Under the pieces are notes generated by a model, which worked only from the letters and a program-made list of their open reading frames with translations, searched no databases and was not told the DNA's origin. 64,000 nt of DNA from Bacillus sp. FJAT-49711 (lineage in GTDB: Bacteria; Bacillota; Bacilli; Bacillales; Bacillaceae_C), in contig NZ_JAGYPL010000003.1 in the NCBI RefSeq assembly GCF_018343715.1, positions 379,784 through 443,783 on the forward strand, in the 5' to 3' direction. A program made the translations under genes and the position numbers. Shown here in pieces: positions 25,243-33,607 of the stretch. How positions within the stretch are numbered: the stretch's first letter is position 1; each line of letters opens with the position of its first letter.

Positions 25243-25987
25243 TTGAATCCCCTCCTAACAGAGAAAGCACATCGATGATTTTTTGGAAAAAGGCTTGACG
25301 ATTGTCACCACGATGAATTTCGTTGTAGAACTTTCCATCTTTTATAAATACAACTCTGTCACTGAAGCTTGCGGCAATCGGGTCATGTGTAACCATCATC
25401 ATCGTCGTTTTATCATTTTTATTAATGCTTCCCATCATTTCCATTACAGCTTTTGAAGCTTTCGAATCGAGATTTCCCGTCGGCTCATCCGCCAACACCA
25501 TTTGAGGAGAGTGAATTGTTGCTCGTGCAATCGCCGTTCTTTGGGCTTGCCCACCAGAAATTTCGTAAATCCGTTTTTTCAAAATATCCTTTATCCCTAA
25601 TTTTTGCGCAATGGCATCTACTTTTTCATCCATTACTTTTACACTTACTCCGTCCAATGTAAGCGGCAGGACGATGTTTTCTTCAACCGTAAGCGTCGGA
25701 AGCAAATTGAAGTCTTGAAAAACGAACCCTAATTGTCTGCGTCTAAACAATGCAAGATCATTTTGCTTTAAACGAAATGGATCTTTTCCATTAATTAAGA
25801 GTGACCCAGAAGTTGGCTGATCAATAGTCGCCACCATATTTAAAAGGGTCGTCTTTCCGCTTCCGGAAGGACCCATAATTCCAACAAATTCACCTTCTTC
25901 AATTGTTAAGTCGATATCTGAAAGCGCCTTATACGCAACTTTTCCATCATACACTTTACTTAAATTTTTGATTTTCAGCATTTCCAT
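25217..25987 (-). CDS. BceA-like ABC transporter ATP-binding protein
   Basis: The 256-residue ATPase shows Walker A GPSGSGKT, a Q-loop FQDFNLLPTLTVEEN, the signature ISGGQAQR, Walker B MVLADEPTGNLD and MMMVTHD, the pattern of the MacB/BceA group. The ATG at 25987 is preferred, with AAAGGGG eight bases upstream; an upstream in-frame ATG lacks a signal. It is preceded by a BceR-type operator and a possible promoter, so expression of the transporter is probably induced by the two-component system encoded just upstream. Confidence 0.9.
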   Translation of the reverse strand: MEMLKIKNLSKVYDGKVAYKALSDIDLTIEEGEFVGIMGPSGSGKTTLLNMVATIDQPTSGSLLINGKDPFRLKQNDLALFRRRQLGFVFQDFNLLPTLTVEENIVLPLTLDGVSVKVMDEKVDAIAQKLGIKDILKKRIYEISGGQAQRTAIARATIHSPQMVLADEPTGNLDSKASKAVMEMMGSINKNDKTTMMMVTHDPIAASFSDRVVFIKDGKFYNEIHRGDNRQAFFQKIIDVLSLLGGDSSDLQTVRI

Positions 25988-26065
25988 TGTAAAAACCCCT
26001 TTCCATCTATTGTTATTGTAGATGAAAAGAAGAATCTTCAACCATCTATTTACCTTTCAATTTCC

Positions 26066-26079
26066 TTACATCTTTGTAA
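26066..26079 (-). promoter_or_regulatory. BceR-type operator upstream of the BceAB-like genes
   Basis: TTACA-TCTT-TGTAA matches the published BceR-like binding consensus TNACA-N4-TGTAA exactly, and the flanking bases extend the dyad to CTTACA/TGTAAG. It overlaps the stop codon of the histidine kinase gene and lies 79 bases before the ATPase start, the arrangement found for bceAB target promoters. Confidence 0.75.
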
Positions 26080-27037
26080 GAAACGTTATTTTTACCATTG
26101 TACCTTTTCCAACCACTGATTCTATCTCAATGTTGTGGCCAAGTCGATCGCAAATTTCTTTCACTAAGTATAATCCCATCCCAGTTGATTCTCGGTATAA
26201 CCGTCCATTTTCCCCGGTATAAAACGGATTAAATACTCGCTTAACATCTGATTTGGGGATTCCGATGCCGTTGTCCCATACTTCGAAGCACACGTCTGAA
26301 CCTAGTATAATGATTTTTTGCGATTTTCCTGATGAATATTTTACAGCGTTCGTAATTAACTGATTCAAAATAAACATTAGCCATTTTTCATCTGACTCAA
26401 CAAAAATGTCCGGAGCAATTTGAATTTCTGGATATACACGATTTTTAATAAAGAGACGTTTATTTTCTGTAACTGCTAGTTCTGCTATTTTTCTCAAGTT
26501 AACCGCTCCTACTTGAAAATCATGTTCGAAAGCCTCAAGTCTAGCAGCATATAAAACCATATCCAAGCCTTTTCCGATTTTATCTACTTCCTCTTGAATA
26601 CTTGTGAAGCGCTCGTCTTCCTCCTCTTGCGTAATCAGCTGGATGACCGAAAGCGGCGTTTTCATTTGATGCACCCACTGATTAATAAAGGTTAAATGAT
26701 CACTTCGCTTCCTCTCCTGGAGATGAAGATCATTCATATACTTTGTATGCAGGGATTTTAAAAGGTGAGTTAACGCTTCTGGGAGTGGAGCAAATCCTAA
26801 TATTTCATTTACTTCATCAAGCTTGTGAATTGGATTAGATAGCCTTCTGTAAAAATCTTTATGCGTAAAATAGCTATAGAATAAATATGCGGAAAGCAAG
26901 AAGATTCCGATAAATAAAGAATAAAGGGCCGTTAAATAATTCCGATAGCCATCCATTAAGTAGATAGACAAAACCGCTATCATTTGTAGGATATTAACAA
27001 TGATGAGTGGTAGATGCTCACGGAGAAACAACCTCAT
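26066..27037 (-). CDS. Intramembrane-sensing histidine kinase (BceS-like)
   Basis: The 323-residue kinase has two N-terminal membrane helices with almost no extracytoplasmic loop (about residues 10-55), the hallmark of Bce-type kinases that sense through their transporter partner. The phosphoacceptor His lies in INQWVHQMKTPLS, followed by N box LITNAVKYS, G1 DNGIGIP and G2 STGMGLYLVKEI motifs. The ATG at 27037 overlaps the regulator stop as ATGA and is preferred to a TTG five codons upstream. Confidence 0.92.
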   Translation of the reverse strand: MRLFLREHLPLIIVNILQMIAVLSIYLMDGYRNYLTALYSLFIGIFLLSAYLFYSYFTHKDFYRRLSNPIHKLDEVNEILGFAPLPEALTHLLKSLHTKYMNDLHLQERKRSDHLTFINQWVHQMKTPLSVIQLITQEEEDERFTSIQEEVDKIGKGLDMVLYAARLEAFEHDFQVGAVNLRKIAELAVTENKRLFIKNRVYPEIQIAPDIFVESDEKWLMFILNQLITNAVKYSSGKSQKIIILGSDVCFEVWDNGIGIPKSDVKRVFNPFYTGENGRLYRESTGMGLYLVKEICDRLGHNIEIESVVGKGTMVKITFLTKM

Positions 27038-27735
27038 CTTGCTTCCACCCAATTAGAGACTAACCGATATCCTGCTCCACGCACGGTTTCAATCGCATCA
27101 TCAATTCCAAGCCCCTGCAGCTTTTTGCGGACACGAGTCACATTAACATTTAGTGTGTTTTCATCTACGAATGATTGATCGTCCCATAGTTTCTCTAAAA
27201 TCACCTCACGACTTACGACACGAGGAGATCGTTTCATAAGCGTTTCAAGCAAAATGGCTTCTTTTTTAGTTAAAGTAACGATCTTTTCTCCCATTTGTGC
27301 CTCCATTCGTTCCATATATAGAGCAAGTCCGTTCAGTTCTACCTTTCGTTCTTCAACCTTTGGTGCATATTCTCCATAAGCTCGCCGCAATTGACTTCGA
27401 ATTTTCGCCATGACCACCTCATAATGGAACGGTTTTGTTATAAAATCATCTCCACCATTTTCCAAAGCCATTACTTGATCCATCTCACCCGATCTAGCCG
27501 ATATAAATAAAATGGGACATGTTGATATTTTTCGGATTTGCCTGCACCAATAATATCCATCATAACTTGGCAAATTCACATCTAGTAGCACCATGTCTGG
27601 ATTGATCTTAGTGAAAAGCTCCAAAATATGATCAAAGTCTTCTGTCAGTGTTACATGATAGCCATATTTTTCAAGATGATTGTGAAGCAGCTTCGCTATC
27701 TTCGGATCATCCTCCACGATTAAGATTTCCGCCAT
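27034..27735 (-). CDS. OmpR-family response regulator (BceR-like)
   Basis: The 233-residue regulator has a receiver domain with acidic pocket EDD (residues 8-10), phosphoacceptor Asp in VLLDVNLP (about residue 52), the Thr/Ser and Lys switch residues (ISARS, ITKPF) and a C-terminal winged helix (TKKEAILLETLMKRSPRVVSREVILEKLW, VRKKLQ, RGAGYRL). It heads the four-gene Bce-type cassette, and its predicted DNA site (TTACA-N4-TGTAA) lies before the ATPase gene. Confidence 0.92.
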   Translation of the reverse strand: MAEILIVEDDPKIAKLLHNHLEKYGYHVTLTEDFDHILELFTKINPDMVLLDVNLPSYDGYYWCRQIRKISTCPILFISARSGEMDQVMALENGGDDFITKPFHYEVVMAKIRSQLRRAYGEYAPKVEERKVELNGLALYMERMEAQMGEKIVTLTKKEAILLETLMKRSPRVVSREVILEKLWDDQSFVDENTLNVNVTRVRKKLQGLGIDDAIETVRGAGYRLVSNWVEAR

Positions 27736-27772
27736 ATTGATCTTCCTTTTAATAATTTATTATCTTTCATTT

Positions 27773-27807
27773 TACAAAAAATCCTCATTAATATTAACGA
27801 GGATTTT
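27773..27807 (-). terminator. Terminator of the cupin gene
   Basis: AAAATCCTC pairs with GAGGATTTT around a short loop containing TTAATATTAA. T residues follow on the minus strand. It separates the cupin gene from the Bce-type cassette. Confidence 0.75.
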
Positions 27808-27814
27808 TAAAAGC

Positions 27815-28132
27815 CTATGATTTTTTTGCTAAAACAACATAAATGCTAAGCGGAGCATGCCCGTTATTTTCCACACTTAAAATTTGTTTATCTTCGCAAT
27901 GAATCACATCTTTAGCTGAAATATCGTGTTTTTCATTGTCAATCGTACAAATCCCGCTGCCTTCCATGACGAATAAATATACATGTGCACCCGGGTGGGG
28001 ATGTGGCGGCAATGTTTGACCCGGGAGGAAATTTAAAATGAATGCTGTCGTTCCTTCTTCCTTGAATAAAATATTCTTTGTAAACCGAGCATCATTAAAT
28101 GTTTGCGATTCTTCAGCCTTTTTAATAGTCAT
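27815..28132 (-). CDS. Small single-domain cupin protein
   Basis: The 105-residue protein folds as one cupin barrel, with motif 1 GQTLPPHPHPGAHVYLFVMEGSG (metal-binding His triad in PHPHPGAH) and motif 2 around KDVIHCEDKQILSVENNGHAP. AGGAGG precedes the ATG at 28132. Such proteins bind a metal and sense or isomerise small molecules; the ligand is unknown. It is a single-gene transcript. Confidence 0.85.
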   Translation of the reverse strand: MTIKKAEESQTFNDARFTKNILFKEEGTTAFILNFLPGQTLPPHPHPGAHVYLFVMEGSGICTIDNEKHDISAKDVIHCEDKQILSVENNGHAPLSIYVVLAKKS

Positions 28133-28219
28133 TTATATAGCCTCCTTGTTTACTTTAAGAATTAAGATAGCATATCCTAGTTTTAGTTTACCATTTGTGG
28201 CTTGCTTTGACTGTCCCGT

Positions 28220-28581
28220 GCCTATCGACTAGCAAAATTCTTGTCCTTCTCCCTACGATAAGTCAACATCGATTCGTCCTACCGGACTCATCGTGTTTCC
28301 TTTATCTCAGTCAGTGATCAAAAAAGGAACGTCGACTAAAACCGCCACTTCCTGTGGCGACGTCGACGGACCCACATCCTGTGGGCCTATACGTCGATGA
28401 GCTAGGCGCTTGCGCTTTTCTTTGTCTAGCTCCAGCGCCTATCGACTAGTAAACTTCCTGTTCACTTCCCTACGATAAGTCAACATCGATTCGTCCTAGC
28501 GGACTCATCGTGTTTCCTTTATCTCAGTCAGTGATCGTGAAGTTTATACGTCGATGAGCTAGGCGCTTGCGCTTTTCTTTA
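28220..28581. repeat. Duplicated intergenic repeat element with nested hairpins
   Basis: A block of about 100 bases, beginning GCCTATCGACTAG and ending CTCAGTCAGTGATC, occurs at 28220-28318 and again at 28437-28536 with a few differences. Each is followed by a second shared block beginning TATACGTCGATGAG and ending TGCGCTTTTCTTT (28388-28423; 28546-28580). Only the first copy carries two hairpins between the blocks (CGCCACTTCCTGTGGCG and CCCACATCCTGTGGG). No reading frame is present. It fills the 480-base gap between the cupin and alkyltransferase-like genes. Similar TAGCTCCAGCGCC-type intergenic repeats are scattered in Bacillus genomes, as I recall. Confidence 0.85.
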
Positions 28582-28614
28582 ATGTTATACTAAAAAAGAT
28601 TGGAGAGGGTAAAA

Positions 28615-28950
28615 TTGAATCCTTTTACGGAAAAAGTGATCACCATTTTAAAAACAATTCCCAATGGCCGTGTCGCAACATATGGACAAATTGCACGTCT
28701 AGCCGGAAGTCCCCGTGGAGCAAGGCAAGTTGCAAGAATTTTACATACAATGAGTGCCAAGTATGAACTCCCCTGGCATCGCGTCGTGAATGCTAAGGGA
28801 GAAATTGTAATCGGTGATGCAGAGACAGCCTACCAGCAGCTGATACTACTAAAAAAAGAAGGAATCGAGCTTATTTCAGAAAAACAAGTTAATCTTCAGC
28901 TCTATCGCTGGGAACCGACCGAATTACATTGGGAATGGATAGAAGGCTGA
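28615..28950 (+). CDS. Alkyltransferase-like (ATL) DNA-binding protein
   Basis: The 111-residue protein matches the DNA-binding domain of O6-methylguanine-DNA methyltransferase, with the helix-turn-helix GRVATYGQIARLAGSPRGARQVARIL and its Arg finger. The catalytic PCHRV motif reads PWHRV: the acceptor cysteine is Trp54. That replacement defines ATL proteins, which bind O6-alkylguanine lesions and flag them for nucleotide excision repair without removing the alkyl group. The TTG at 28615 follows GGAGAGGG by six bases and is the best start. Confidence 0.92.
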   Translation: MNPFTEKVITILKTIPNGRVATYGQIARLAGSPRGARQVARILHTMSAKYELPWHRVVNAKGEIVIGDAETAYQQLILLKKEGIELISEKQVNLQLYRWEPTELHWEWIEG

Positions 28951-29044
28951 TAAAAACAATATCATCAATCTGTCATATTTTACTATGCACCCTTAAGTAT
29001 TTAAAATAGAAAAGTTAGTATTTTGATAAAGGATGGATACAACT

Positions 29045-29935
29045 ATGTTTAAAGCATATTCATGGCTAACTTTTTGTGTAGTGGTATGGGGAAGCAACTT
29101 TGTATTTGGAAAGATTTTGGTTCAAAGTTTCTCACCGGCTCTATTAACATTCCTCCGACTTGTCTTTATTGTATTATTTTTAATTTTATTGTCCTATAAA
29201 ACAAAGCTGCAACGTTTAAATAAAACAGATGCAGCGATTATTTTTTTTCTAGGATTGATCGGTGTATTTATTAATCAATGGTCCTTTTTTGAAGGATTAC
29301 AAACAGCTGACCCAACCACCTCTGCATTAATATTAGCAACTACTCCTATTTTAACTAGCTTTTTAGCCGCTATCTTCTTAAAAGAAAGATTAACTATTCG
29401 TATGATATTTGGATCTATTGTAGCGGTAATCGGAATATTTTTCGTTGTAACAAAAGGGAGTTTATCAACTTTGCATGTTGATGCAGGGCTTATATGGATT
29501 GTAATTACAATGATTACCTTCGCCATCATGATCATTATGACGAGAGCACTCTCACAGAGAATCGATCCGCTGCTCATCACTTTATATTCAAATATTGTAG
29601 GCTTGGTGATCGCGGTATTTTTTGCTTTTACAATCAACAGTCCGCTGCGAATAAGCAACACCTTCAATGATTGGGGACTATTAATTGGAACAGCCATTAT
29701 TGTCCATGGTCTTGCCACGCTAATTTGGAATAGTAATATACGTCATGTAGATGCTTCCAAAGCATCCATTTTGTCTAATTTAGAGCCATTTGTCGCAATG
29801 GTTTTTGGATTTATATTATTGGCCAAACCCATTACAGGTGTAGAGATAATCGGCTCCATTTTTATCGTTGGTGGAGTAGTACTGTCTACTTATCAGCGAA
29901 AACAGCTTTACGTCCAAAAGGGAACTGGTGAATAG
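29045..29935 (+). CDS. EamA/DMT-family transporter
   Basis: The protein of about 296 residues has ten predicted membrane helices in two EamA repeats (GSNFVFGK in the first half; IVHGLATLIWNSNIRHVDASKASILSNLEPFVA in the second). Members of the drug/metabolite transporter superfamily export amino acids, metabolites or drugs. The ATG at 29045 has AAGGATGG eight bases upstream and is preferred to the ATG at 29033. The substrate is unknown. Confidence 0.9.
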   Translation: MFKAYSWLTFCVVVWGSNFVFGKILVQSFSPALLTFLRLVFIVLFLILLSYKTKLQRLNKTDAAIIFFLGLIGVFINQWSFFEGLQTADPTTSALILATTPILTSFLAAIFLKERLTIRMIFGSIVAVIGIFFVVTKGSLSTLHVDAGLIWIVITMITFAIMIIMTRALSQRIDPLLITLYSNIVGLVIAVFFAFTINSPLRISNTFNDWGLLIGTAIIVHGLATLIWNSNIRHVDASKASILSNLEPFVAMVFGFILLAKPITGVEIIGSIFIVGGVVLSTYQRKQLYVQKGTGE

Positions 29936-30066
29936 GATTCTATTCCCACTTATACCAGTTTCCCTGCATTTGGATTTGTCGTTTTTTCATTTTACTATAA
30001 ATGTTATTTCCATATTAAAATCCATATGACTTATCGAGTCACAAGTGATTAACATTCCAAACAAAC

Positions 30067-30825
30067 TTAGCTTATTCCCTTAATACGCTTATTTTTTTCG
30101 GCCACCAGAACACTAATAATAAGAAAAACAAAAACAAGAATAAAAGATACAAAAGAAATAATCAGAAGCGTTTCTTCATTCAAATTTGTAAAACGCGAAA
30201 GGAAATCAGAAACAAATAACAATGATGGCATCCAAATAGGGAACCAGGTTTTTGTCCATAATGCACCTCCAATAAAAATACTTGTGCAAATGGCGACAAC
30301 CGTCCAGTTTCCAGTAGTATTCGCTTTATAAAACGGTTCAAGAAAAATCGCACTTCCCAATAAAATCATAAATAGTAATATTACACAAAAACTTGCAAAC
30401 ATGGAGCCTAGGAAAAACTTTTTCTTTGAATATTGCTTTTTCCCTGCCCTTTGTAAAAAGAATACATAAATAAAAAATCCAATAATGGCTGAAATCGGAA
30501 GTCCGGCAACTTGAACAATATTCAACTCAAAATGGTTCCTTATCGCTGGGCCCATCATTAAGTATGCAATGATCCAAATAAAATAGAAGGGCAGTTTTTT
30601 AAATATTCCTTTATAATCAGTTTTCATTTCTACTTTCAATGAATCCATGTATTGTTCAGGAGTACAATCAATAATCCCCTCAATACTTTTTCCGTGTTTC
30701 TCTGATTCAATTAAGTGATCCTTTAATTCCTCTGTCAGGTCATTTACTTCTTTTTCTTTTTTTCCGGAAGTTACTAAATACAATCGAAGATTTTCAATGA
30801 AGCTTTCACTTTTGGCAGATAACAT
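30067..30825 (-). CDS. HAAS-domain membrane protein (PadR module 1)
   Basis: The 252-residue protein begins with a HAAS-type helical domain (LTEELKDHLIESEKHGKSIEGIIDCTPEQYMDSLK) followed by about five membrane helices. HAAS domains accompany PadR regulators and alpha-helical membrane proteins of unknown function. Its ATG overlaps the preceding gene's stop region and has GGGAG at good distance. It is the last gene of a PadR-HAAS-HAAS operon. Confidence 0.8.
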   Translation of the reverse strand: MLSAKSESFIENLRLYLVTSGKKEKEVNDLTEELKDHLIESEKHGKSIEGIIDCTPEQYMDSLKVEMKTDYKGIFKKLPFYFIWIIAYLMMGPAIRNHFELNIVQVAGLPISAIIGFFIYVFFLQRAGKKQYSKKKFFLGSMFASFCVILLFMILLGSAIFLEPFYKANTTGNWTVVAICTSIFIGGALWTKTWFPIWMPSLLFVSDFLSRFTNLNEETLLIISFVSFILVFVFLIISVLVAEKNKRIKGIS

Positions 30826-30826
30826 T

Positions 30827-31501
30827 TCATTTACTCCCTATCTTTTTTATTGTGAAAAGGATGAGCCATAAAACTCCCCCAGTAATTAAAGATGCCCACC
30901 ATGAAAAATCAAATGAAGGTCCAATATCTGGGGTAAACTTTGTTACAGCCAACACAACAGCCATGCTCGCTGCAGCAACTAAACCGACCTTAATCATATC
31001 CATTTTTGTATTTCGTTTTTCTTTAAATAATGAATTTCTAATCAATTTAAAAATAAACCAAATTGTGAAGCTAACGAAACAAGCGATGATTAATGCAATA
31101 ACAAAAGTCTTGATCACATAAACTTCGGTTCTAACCTTTGTAAACTGTGACAATACGAGAAAAACAATTCCTCTAATCATTAAAACCCAACTGACAATAT
31201 TGGCTGCTATTCCAGCAACAAAAGGAATCACCGCCCTTTTTTTCTCTTTTGGCAATTGCTCAATGATTTCATCTGCAAAAGCTTTTGGATCGTCGCCGAA
31301 TATGTCATTAGCGGATTTCCCATCCTCTTGGGCTTCCAGCAAATGATCCAGCATTTCCATCAACACTTCTTCAGATTGTTGTTCCGAAAGTGACATTTGT
31401 AGTCGAATATAAATCATCATATCGCTATAATAAGCTTCATTTTTCTTAGTCAATAACTCTCTTTTACGATTATTTTCTTCTATTAGCTTTTTAGCATTCA
31501 T
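30827..31501 (-). CDS. HAAS-domain membrane protein (PadR module 1)
   Basis: The protein of about 224 residues starts with a HAAS-like domain (QSEEVLMEMLDHLLEAQEDGKSANDIFGDDPKAFADEIIEQLPKEKKR) followed by four to five membrane helices. It is a homologue of the next gene product, implying tandem duplication within the operon. The ATG at 31501 is preferred, with AGGAGGG ten bases upstream. It directly follows the PadR gene, which probably represses the operon. Confidence 0.82.
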   Translation of the reverse strand: MNAKKLIEENNRKRELLTKKNEAYYSDMMIYIRLQMSLSEQQSEEVLMEMLDHLLEAQEDGKSANDIFGDDPKAFADEIIEQLPKEKKRAVIPFVAGIAANIVSWVLMIRGIVFLVLSQFTKVRTEVYVIKTFVIALIIACFVSFTIWFIFKLIRNSLFKEKRNTKMDMIKVGLVAAASMAVVLAVTKFTPDIGPSFDFSWWASLITGGVLWLILFTIKKIGSK

Positions 31502-31503
31502 GG

Positions 31504-31833
31504 TCAAATTTCCCTCCTTTTGAACAATGCATTGATTGGTTCACTAATTTGGTTCCATTCTTCCTTAATAGTGAATAAAGCCTCTTCTCCGTCCTTAGTT
31601 AAAAAATAATACTTACGATTAGGGCCTGAATCTGAAGGCCTCATCTCTCCTCTTATCAATCCATTTTTTTGAAGTCTTAACAATACCGGATAAATAGTCC
31701 CTTCACTTACATCTTGCAGTCCAATATCCTGGAGTTTTTTCGAAAGTTCATATCCGTAAACGGGTTCTTTCTCGATCACGGCCAACACACATCCATCTAA
31801 AATTCCTTTTAACAGCTGGCTTCGTATCGACAT
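31504..31833 (-). CDS. PadR-family transcriptional regulator (module 1)
   Basis: The protein of about 109 residues has a PadR winged helix: LLKGILDGCVLAVIEKEPVYGYELSKKLQ, EGTIYPVLLRLQKNGLIRGEM and GPNRKYYFLTKDGEEAL. It is a subfamily-2 member with a short C-terminal helix for dimerisation. The ATG at 31833 (MSIRSQLL) is preferred; ATGs at 31839 and 31842 are possible. The upstream region holds two copies of TAAACAAGATAGCT that may be operator elements. Confidence 0.88.
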   Translation of the reverse strand: MSIRSQLLKGILDGCVLAVIEKEPVYGYELSKKLQDIGLQDVSEGTIYPVLLRLQKNGLIRGEMRPSDSGPNRKYYFLTKDGEEALFTIKEEWNQISEPINALFKRREI

Positions 31834-31860
31834 AGACATCATCCTTTCCAACTATATTGT

Positions 31861-31969
31861 TAAACAAGATAGCTAATCAAAATAAAAAGATACAAATATC
31901 ATTCGCTATTTTGCTAAACAAGATAGCTGTGTTAAAAGCAACTACTTGGTTATACAAAGTAGTTGCTTT
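31861..31969. promoter_or_regulatory. Direct repeats and 13-bp hairpin between PadR module 1 and an MFS gene
   Basis: TAAACAAGATAGCT occurs identically at 31861-31874 and 31915-31928. It is followed by a perfect hairpin AAAGCAACTACTT-N9-AAGTAGTTGCTTT at 31935-31969. The region separates the divergent PadR operon and an MFS transporter gene. The repeats may be regulator sites; the hairpin may be a transcription barrier or leader element. Both roles are inferred. Confidence 0.5.
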
Positions 31970-32092
31970 AACAATAAATCTTTTAAAAACTATTGTCAAT
32001 AATTATTTTAAAATTAAAATTGAATTTCTTGCCTATTTCCAGCGAAAGAGAGATGATAGACATAAGTTTAATAGTTGGAGGCTCTAGCATTT

Positions 32093-33250
32093 ATGAGGAT
32101 TTTTGTTTATATGATCGTCTTTTTTTCATTTTTTGATTTGTTTACCCAACTGCCAATTATGACCCCTCTTGCAACGTCACTTGGAGCTACTCCTTTTTTA
32201 ACGGGATTGGCCGTCGGGATGTACTCTTTTTCTAATACAATTGGAAATGTCATTTCTGGATTTTTAACAGATAAAAAAGGTCCCTTTGTTATTTTATTAT
32301 TAGGTTTAATATTTACTGGAGCCATGCTTTTTTCTTATTTTCTAGCCATAGACGCATGGTCCCTTCTTCTTATTCGCTTTTTACACGGATTAACAGCAGG
32401 ATTAATTGTGCCAGCGGCTTTTACCTACTTAGCAAATTCAGTGAAATCCGAAAAAAAGGGGAAAGGGGCTGCCCTTTCAGGTGCATTTGTCGGACTAGCT
32501 GCTGTTATAGGCCCAGCATTTGGCGGGATTGTCGCGAGTAAGTACAGCGAAACAACGGTTTTAAGCGTAACAGCATTTTTCATGATTTTATTAGGAGTTC
32601 TTTCCTTAATTTTCTTGAGAAGCAAAGTAATTGAAAAAGGTAGTAAAGGTAAAATAGATACGCTATCAGTAAAAGCCTTTTTCAAAAACTCTCTTATCGT
32701 GAGAGCTTTTTCTGGAGCGTTTTTCTTAATGTTTTCTCAAGGAGTTCTCGCGTATATGCTTCCATTAAAAGTAATGGAACTTGGACAGGATTCTCAAACG
32801 AGCGGGCTTCTTTTAAGCACGTTTGGCATCGTCGCCATTCTTGTTTTCGTTTTGCCGATAAATAATTTATTTGACATCATTAAACCCGTGAAAACTGCAA
32901 CCTTTGGAATGGCTGCAATGGGAGTGGGCTTGCTTCTCATTAGTTTTGGCAATAGTATTCCATTCTTATATGTAGTTATGGGAATCTATGGAATTGGCTT
33001 TGCTTTTCTATTCCCATCACTGAATTCACTTTTAATTGAAGCGACGGAACAAACACATCGTGGGAAAGCATATGGATATTTCTACGCATTCTTTTCTATA
33101 GGTGTTGTCTTTGGCTCAGGCTTAACGGGATTATTAAATTTATCTGCAAATCAAGGCTTTCTTTTTACAGGAGTTTTGTTGATTGGTGGAGCATCCGTGA
33201 TGATTCTCTTAAAAAATACCTCTCAGCCTAAAAAAATGGAACTGTTGTAA
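32093..33250 (+). CDS. MFS transporter
   Basis: The 385-residue protein has twelve predicted membrane helices and the MFS motif between helices two and three (GFLTDKKGPFVILLLG). It opens MRIFVYMIVFFSFFDLFTQLPIMTPLATSLGATPFL, similar to DHA1-type drug exporters. The ATG at 32093 follows GGAGG by 11 bases. Its last codons form part of the terminator stem. Drug or metabolite efflux is inferred. Confidence 0.88.
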   Translation: MRIFVYMIVFFSFFDLFTQLPIMTPLATSLGATPFLTGLAVGMYSFSNTIGNVISGFLTDKKGPFVILLLGLIFTGAMLFSYFLAIDAWSLLLIRFLHGLTAGLIVPAAFTYLANSVKSEKKGKGAALSGAFVGLAAVIGPAFGGIVASKYSETTVLSVTAFFMILLGVLSLIFLRSKVIEKGSKGKIDTLSVKAFFKNSLIVRAFSGAFFLMFSQGVLAYMLPLKVMELGQDSQTSGLLLSTFGIVAILVFVLPINNLFDIIKPVKTATFGMAAMGVGLLLISFGNSIPFLYVVMGIYGIGFAFLFPSLNSLLIEATEQTHRGKAYGYFYAFFSIGVVFGSGLTGLLNLSANQGFLFTGVLLIGGASVMILLKNTSQPKKMELL

Positions 33251-33270
33251 AGGCAGTTCCACTTTTTTTT
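33237..33270 (+). terminator. Terminator overlapping the MFS gene stop
   Basis: TGGAACTG pairs with CAGTTCCA around a nine-base loop that contains the stop codon, followed by eight T residues. Confidence 0.85.
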
Positions 33271-33399
33271 ACTATTTGTTTTCTAAATTAATTCAAAATC
33301 TCCTACATGTTTTTCGATAATTTATTATCAGATTTCAATCTTAACGTATAGCGATATTTCTAACCTTATTATACGAAAAATTCTCATTCCCAATTATAG

Positions 33400-33446
33400 A
33401 AAAAGGAACTGTCTTAAGTAACTAACACCTGACAGTTCCTTTTTCC
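33400..33446. terminator. Bidirectional terminator
   Basis: AAAAAGGAACTGTC pairs with GACAGTTCCTTTTT around a 17-base loop, with T runs on both strands. It stands in the otherwise empty 33271-33607 interval and probably ends the convergent ThuA-like transcript; its stem repeats the GGAACTG of the MFS terminator. I see nothing else in this gap. Confidence 0.7.
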
Positions 33447-33607
33447 TTATGGATGTTTTCTTAAAATTTGTTGTTTGTAAAATCCCAAAAGCCGGCTTTC
33501 ATAACCTATTTGTAAAGTTCAATGGTTCTCATAAAGTTTAAGCTCTTCCTCATTTGGATTATGCATTTTGAGAGAGATTAATTATCATATGGCAAGATAG
33601 ACTTTTA

